From: MGBC163016 sp964462135
GTDB taxonomy: Bacteria > Actinomycetota > Coriobacteriia > Coriobacteriales > Eggerthellaceae
NCBI GenBank assembly: GCA_964462135.1
Contig: CAYWWK010000030.1
Coordinates: 1-24,646, forward strand
Length of the DNA: 24,646 bases
Direction: 5' to 3'
Shown: positions 21,417-24,646 of the stretch, piece after piece
How the letters are laid out: the number at the start of each line of letters is the position of its first letter
Position numbering within the stretch: position 1 is the stretch's first letter
The notes under the pieces: generated by a model
Database searches by the model: none
The model's input: only the letters and a program-made list of their open reading frames with translations
What the model was told of the DNA's origin: nothing
Made by a program: the position numbers and the translations under genes

Positions 21417-22331
21417 ATGGAAAGCAAAGCCATCCACCGCTGCCTGCACGTGCTGGACCTGCAGAAGTCGCTCGACTTCTACGAGCAGGCGCTGGGCATG
21501 ACCGAGATCCGCCGCATGGGCCCCGAGGACGGCTCGTGGGTCAACGCGTTCATCGGAAGCGAGGGGTCCGGCTTCCAGCTGGAGCTCACGTGGAACCGCG
21601 GGCGCACCGAGCCCTACGACAACGGCGGCCGCGACTCGCACATCGCCTTCACAGTGCCCGACTACGATGCCGCCCACGCGATTCACGAGCAGATGGGCTG
21701 CATCTGCCACGAGAACGAGGCCATGGGGCTGTACTTCATCGAGGACCCCGACGGCTGCTGGCTGGAGATCCTGCCCGAGAAGGCCGAGTTCGCGCCCCAG
21801 CCTGGCGTGGACGTGTTGGCGGCCATGACGGCGCGGCAAAGCGTGCGGAAGTATTCGGACGAGCCCGTACCGCAGGAGCTGCTGGACCGCATCGTGCGCG
21901 CAGGCTTGCTGTCTGCGTCGGGGCGCAAGCGCAGACCATGGGAGCTGGTCGTCGTGCGCGACCGAGACACGCTGGACAGGCTCGCAAAATGTCGCGATTC
22001 TGGCTCGGCCATGCTTGCAGGGGCTGACGCCGCCATCGTGGTGCTAGGCAACCCCGAGGTCGCCGACACGTGGATCGAGGATTGCTCCATCGTCATGGCG
22101 AACATGCACCTTGAGGCGTCCGCGTCGGGCGTTGGAAGCTGCTGGATTCAGGGCCGCATGCGCACGGCCGCCGACGGCCGATCCACCCAGGACTATGTGG
22201 CCGAACTGCTTAGCATCCCCGAGCCGTGGCGGCTGGAAGCCATCCTGTCGCTAGGCATGCCAGAAGAGCAGGCCGAACACCGCGAGTTCGACAATACACT
22301 GCTGGAGAAAGTGCATAGTGAGCGGTTCTAG
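21417..22331 (+). CDS. Glyoxalase (VOC)-nitroreductase fusion protein
   Basis: The 304-residue protein joins two enzymes. Residues 1-122 are a VOC/glyoxalase I-like domain: HRCLHVLDLQKSLDFYEQALGM, QLEL (Glu56), SHIAFTV (His75), YFIEDPDGCWLEIL (Glu117). A metal site of His7, Glu56, His75 and Glu117 corresponds to that of GlxI. Residues 134-300 are an FMN nitroreductase: TARQSVRKYSDEPVPQELLDRIVRAGLLSASGRKRRPWELVVVRD, and WRLEAILSLGMP. One reading is detoxification of an electrophile by both halves, but no substrate can be assigned. The linker is only about ten residues. The start at 21417 has AAGGAG eight bases upstream; the longer upstream reading is unconserved. The gene is visibly richer in G and C than the following genes. 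Confidence 0.9.
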   Translation: MESKAIHRCLHVLDLQKSLDFYEQALGMTEIRRMGPEDGSWVNAFIGSEGSGFQLELTWNRGRTEPYDNGGRDSHIAFTVPDYDAAHAIHEQMGCICHENEAMGLYFIEDPDGCWLEILPEKAEFAPQPGVDVLAAMTARQSVRKYSDEPVPQELLDRIVRAGLLSASGRKRRPWELVVVRDRDTLDRLAKCRDSGSAMLAGADAAIVVLGNPEVADTWIEDCSIVMANMHLEASASGVGSCWIQGRMRTAADGRSTQDYVAELLSIPEPWRLEAILSLGMPEEQAEHREFDNTLLEKVHSERF

Positions 22332-22458
22332 GAATAATCAACCAACTGCTTAACACTCTTTACAACGGTTAAACCATCGCTACCAAACAGCCAATTTTGT
22401 CCGCATCAATTAGCATCTGATGTTCATATACGAAGAACGCAAAAGAGGGAGAGCTCCA

Positions 22459-22986
22459 ATGGAAATCGTTGAATGGGATGACGCACATCTACCCCACTCA
22501 GCGCGAAGGAATCGCGAAGTTTTTGCCAGATATGGTCTTGCTATGCATAATGCGCAATGCCTAGAAAAGCAACTTTGCATTATGTTGGCACTTGCAGATC
22601 CAGAATACTTCACAATGCTTCCTACCGAACAAAACGATCTATTCGACATCTGCCTAAGCAAGACAATGGGCAATGCATGGTCGAAATTAAAAGAAATCGT
22701 TCCATTCGCTGAAGACCTACGTCAGCGAATAGGGGATGCAAAAATTCAGCGCAACTACCTTGCTCACGATTACTTCTGGGTAAATGCGATTCCTCTCACT
22801 ATCGATTCGGGTCAAGAGTCGATGATCCGAGAATTGACCGAAGCAGCAGAAACCTTTAATGGGCTTGATGCTGAACTTACTTCCATTACAGAAGCGTATA
22901 TTGCTCATTTTGGAATTACAGAAGAATTCATCCTGAACGATGTCAAGCATCTGCAAGCAGAGTGGCGACAAAAGCATGATCTTTAA
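22459..22986 (+). CDS. HEPN-like protein with an Rx4H motif
   Basis: The 175-residue, mostly helical protein contains LEKQLCIMLAL (35-45), SKTMGNAWSKLKE (67-79) and RNYLAHDYF (98-106). The RNYLAH segment fits the Rx4-6H motif of HEPN ribonucleases and the surrounding helices fit that fold. HEPN proteins often cut RNA in toxin-antitoxin or abortive-infection systems. It is convergent with an Mrr-type nuclease and near an hsdS gene, a defence context. No MNT nucleotidyltransferase partner is seen. The start at 22459 is chosen because AGAGGGAG lies about seven bases upstream; an ATG at 22420 has none. Composition is more AT-rich than the genes to the left. Exact family not recognised; activity is inferred. 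Confidence 0.72.
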   Translation: MEIVEWDDAHLPHSARRNREVFARYGLAMHNAQCLEKQLCIMLALADPEYFTMLPTEQNDLFDICLSKTMGNAWSKLKEIVPFAEDLRQRIGDAKIQRNYLAHDYFWVNAIPLTIDSGQESMIRELTEAAETFNGLDAELTSITEAYIAHFGITEEFILNDVKHLQAEWRQKHDL

Positions 22987-23012
22987 ATTAAAACTGAGGC
23001 TTTTCCCTATAT

Positions 23013-23942
23013 CTAAAGATCGAAATAATCTCGATCAAGACTTTTTATTTCGTATGTACGTCGGACAGAAACGCCGACATTGTGAGCAATCATCAGCCGA
23101 GCAAGCTGGTTCCCATCAACCAAGACAAGCTTTACAGTGTGTTGAGCTTTTGCAAATTCTTGCGCCCCTTTGGAGAAGCGGGCCGTTGTGATAAATAGCC
23201 CTTTCGTGGCACCCGTTCCCGTCAAGGCTCCCACGAATGACTGGACATCCGGCCTCCCTATAGACGCGTCCAGAGCCCATCGCTTCGCCTGAATGTATAT
23301 GCTGTCGAATCCAAGCTTGTCTTCCCTTATGACGCCATCGATTCCGCCATCATTCGACAAAGGAGTCACCTGACCTGAATCTTCCAGAGAATCGCCATAC
23401 CCCATCGTCAGCAAAAGTTCAACCACGAGGCGCTCGAAAAACTCTGGCGTCTGCTGCATTATCGCCTCTAGAAGCTCTGTCACCAACGCGCTGTCGATGC
23501 TATTGAAAGCAGATTCTATGGCATCTTCCGGTGACTCAGCATGTTGGTCTGAGGTTTGGGAATCGACGGTATTCGACGACTTGGTTTTTCGCGTACGGTT
23601 CTGAAACTCCTTGAACTCGGGGTAGACCGAAAGGTTTTTCTGGGTAATCTTCTTGATTCCCGAATCCAGAAGATCTCTTCCGCGCTGAGCAATTTGGAAT
23701 GTTGCGCGCTTGGGAGAAGTAATACAGCCAGCCTGCTTCAAATATGTGCAAGCCCACTGCACGTTGTTCATATACCGCGCAAATCCGCTAGGAATCATCT
23801 CGGCCTTCTGCTCATCAGACAAATCCCAATATTCAGCAGCAAAGTCTCGAAGTTCTTTTGCCGTAGTAGCTTCCCCATCACGCTTTCTGCTCAGGCAAAT
23901 AAGCACAGGCAGCATCATATCGTCGTATTTCGGAACAGCCAT
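23013..23942 (-). CDS. mrr: Mrr-type restriction endonuclease
   Basis: The 309-residue protein has the Mrr layout. Residues 1-95 are an N-terminal winged helix (MAVPKYDDMMLPVL to FQIAQRGRDLL). A polar linker follows (about 100-150). Residues 160-285 are the catalytic domain: FFERLVVELLLTMGYG, GGIDGVIREDKLGFDSIYIQAKRW with Asp202 and Gln218/Lys220, then GLFITTARFS and LVDGNQLARLM. The D...QxK form of the PD-(D/E)xK site is normal for Mrr. These type IV enzymes cut modified DNA. The start at 23942 matches the conserved MAVPKYD opening and has AAGGGG about six bases upstream; 23969 is a longer alternative. Its first 65 bases overlap the end of the hsdS gene in another frame, so the two are tightly linked. 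Confidence 0.9.
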   Translation of the reverse strand: MAVPKYDDMMLPVLICLSRKRDGEATTAKELRDFAAEYWDLSDEQKAEMIPSGFARYMNNVQWACTYLKQAGCITSPKRATFQIAQRGRDLLDSGIKKITQKNLSVYPEFKEFQNRTRKTKSSNTVDSQTSDQHAESPEDAIESAFNSIDSALVTELLEAIMQQTPEFFERLVVELLLTMGYGDSLEDSGQVTPLSNDGGIDGVIREDKLGFDSIYIQAKRWALDASIGRPDVQSFVGALTGTGATKGLFITTARFSKGAQEFAKAQHTVKLVLVDGNQLARLMIAHNVGVSVRRTYEIKSLDRDYFDL

Positions 23943-24646
23943 GGGGGACCCCTTCAGTAAATTCGCCAAAAATTATAAACCCAACAGAGACAGAAAAGGT
24001 TATAAGGCAAACCCAGAGAATCCATTCGCGCAAATGATTATTTAGCTGCGCGATATCGACTTGCGAAACGTCGATTTCTCCGGACATTAATTTCGGAAGC
24101 AGGGTATCTCGTAACCTTTCGAGTTCTCTTGATTCTCCAACGTTATTTCGATACAGGGCGAAGATGTCTTCCAGATAGCGCAAACTACTCACTTCGGGCA
24201 TCTCAAGCTTTAGGCTGTTGAGATTCTTCTGGCTGATCTTCATCTGAACGGCACCAGTAACAATGTGGTTGATGGTCGTTCTAGCCAAAGCAATGTAGAT
24301 AGCTTCTATCGAGTAATCAGCTTTCGACTTCAGGATATGGGCATGGTTGTTGACCCAGTACTTTCCCCATACGTATTGGAGAACTGGTTTGCCATCTCCT
24401 CGAATGACAGTGCCGTCTTCGCCCAAAAGCACACGTATACCATCGAATAGGTAATCATCCACATAGTCCATGATGGATGTAGCGCCGTAGTAAGGATACG
24501 GTCCATTATGAGCTTCTCTATCGCGGCTATTGAGAGGTACTCTTTTAGAGTCCTCTAGGTCAACCAGATCAGAAAACCGAAAGACTTTGCTTTCGTTGGC
24601 AAGTCCTTGTTCGAATCGAGCATGTGCCAATTCAAGTAAATAATCA
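23878..24646 (-). CDS. hsdS: Type I restriction specificity subunit HsdS (5' part beyond the window)
   Basis: The frame is open to the right edge, so the N-terminal half is missing. What remains is a target-recognition domain and the closing conserved helix. Typical HsdS features are GPYPYYGATSIMDYVDDYLFDG, VLLGEDGTVI, YVWGKYWVNNHAHILKS, MKISQKNLNSLKLEMP and RLRDTLLPKLMSGEIDVS. HsdS chooses the DNA sequence for a type I complex with HsdM and HsdR, which must lie outside the window. After the usual end (LMSGEIDVSQVDI) the frame runs on through a hydrophobic stretch (EWILWVCLITFSVSVGF) and then overlaps mrr by 65 nt. The tail may be an accident of a lost stop codon or a genuine extension. A TTG at 24630 is in frame but is probably internal. 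Confidence 0.88.
   Translation of the reverse strand, partial: DYLLELAHARFEQGLANESKVFRFSDLVDLEDSKRVPLNSRDREAHNGPYPYYGATSIMDYVDDYLFDGIRVLLGEDGTVIRGDGKPVLQYVWGKYWVNNHAHILKSKADYSIEAIYIALARTTINHIVTGAVQMKISQKNLNSLKLEMPEVSSLRYLEDIFALYRNNVGESRELERLRDTLLPKLMSGEIDVSQVDIAQLNNHLREWILWVCLITFSVSVGFIIFGEFTEGVPHGCSEIRRYDAACAYLPEQKA

Overview
The window looks like a chromosomal segment of a moderately GC-rich, anaerobic actinobacterium of class Coriobacteriia, most likely family Eggerthellaceae. That assignment is an inference. It rests on a molybdopterin oxidoreductase with a small ferredoxin-like partner and a divergent LysR regulator, the small CDCDAC-tail protein often labelled Hsp90, and strong AAGGAGG-type ribosome binding sites.

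Layout. 1-1748 (minus) is the 5' part of a gene for a secreted NPCBM-domain protein with a transglutaminase-like core; it runs off the left edge. 1920-3410 is a dual-ATPase ABC-F protein with a 5' leader of about 250 nt, holding a three-codon ORF and a hairpin that occludes the ribosome binding site. 3706-5816 is a two-gene unit: a DUF2130 coiled-coil/nuclease-like protein and a pentapeptide-repeat protein. 5903-6346 is an unknown conserved protein. 6683-10598 is a compact molybdoenzyme module (2x[4Fe-4S] subunit, 799-residue catalytic subunit, divergent LysR regulator), enclosed by a 21-bp direct repeat at 6443 and 10632. 10709-13830 holds housekeeping genes: YbaK deacylase, UPF0145, MsrA-MsrB fusion, thioesterase and a small Cys-tail protein.

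13848-16472 is a more AT-rich defence-type patch: a RhuM-Doc gene with a frameshift and a stand-alone HsdR-N-type nuclease. 16661-22331 returns to core genes: MBL-fold hydrolase, RarD with a frameshift, Sir2 plus NAD(P)H-hydrate epimerase, FluC fluoride channel, 2'-5' RNA phosphodiesterase, and a glyoxalase-nitroreductase fusion. 22459-24646 is a second AT-rich defence patch: a HEPN-like protein, an Mrr-type nuclease and the 3' part of an hsdS gene cut by the right edge.

Functional groupings: respiration or reductive metabolism (molybdoenzyme), redox and NAD repair (MsrAB, NnrE, Sir2, nitroreductase), antibiotic protection (ABC-F, perhaps the pentapeptide protein), and DNA/phage defence (two patches). 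Two genes carry single-base homopolymer frameshifts (14160-14163 and 18317-18321), so either real decay or sequencing error must be considered. No tRNA, rRNA, CRISPR array, transposase or integrase was recognised. Both large genes touching the window edges are open to the edge.
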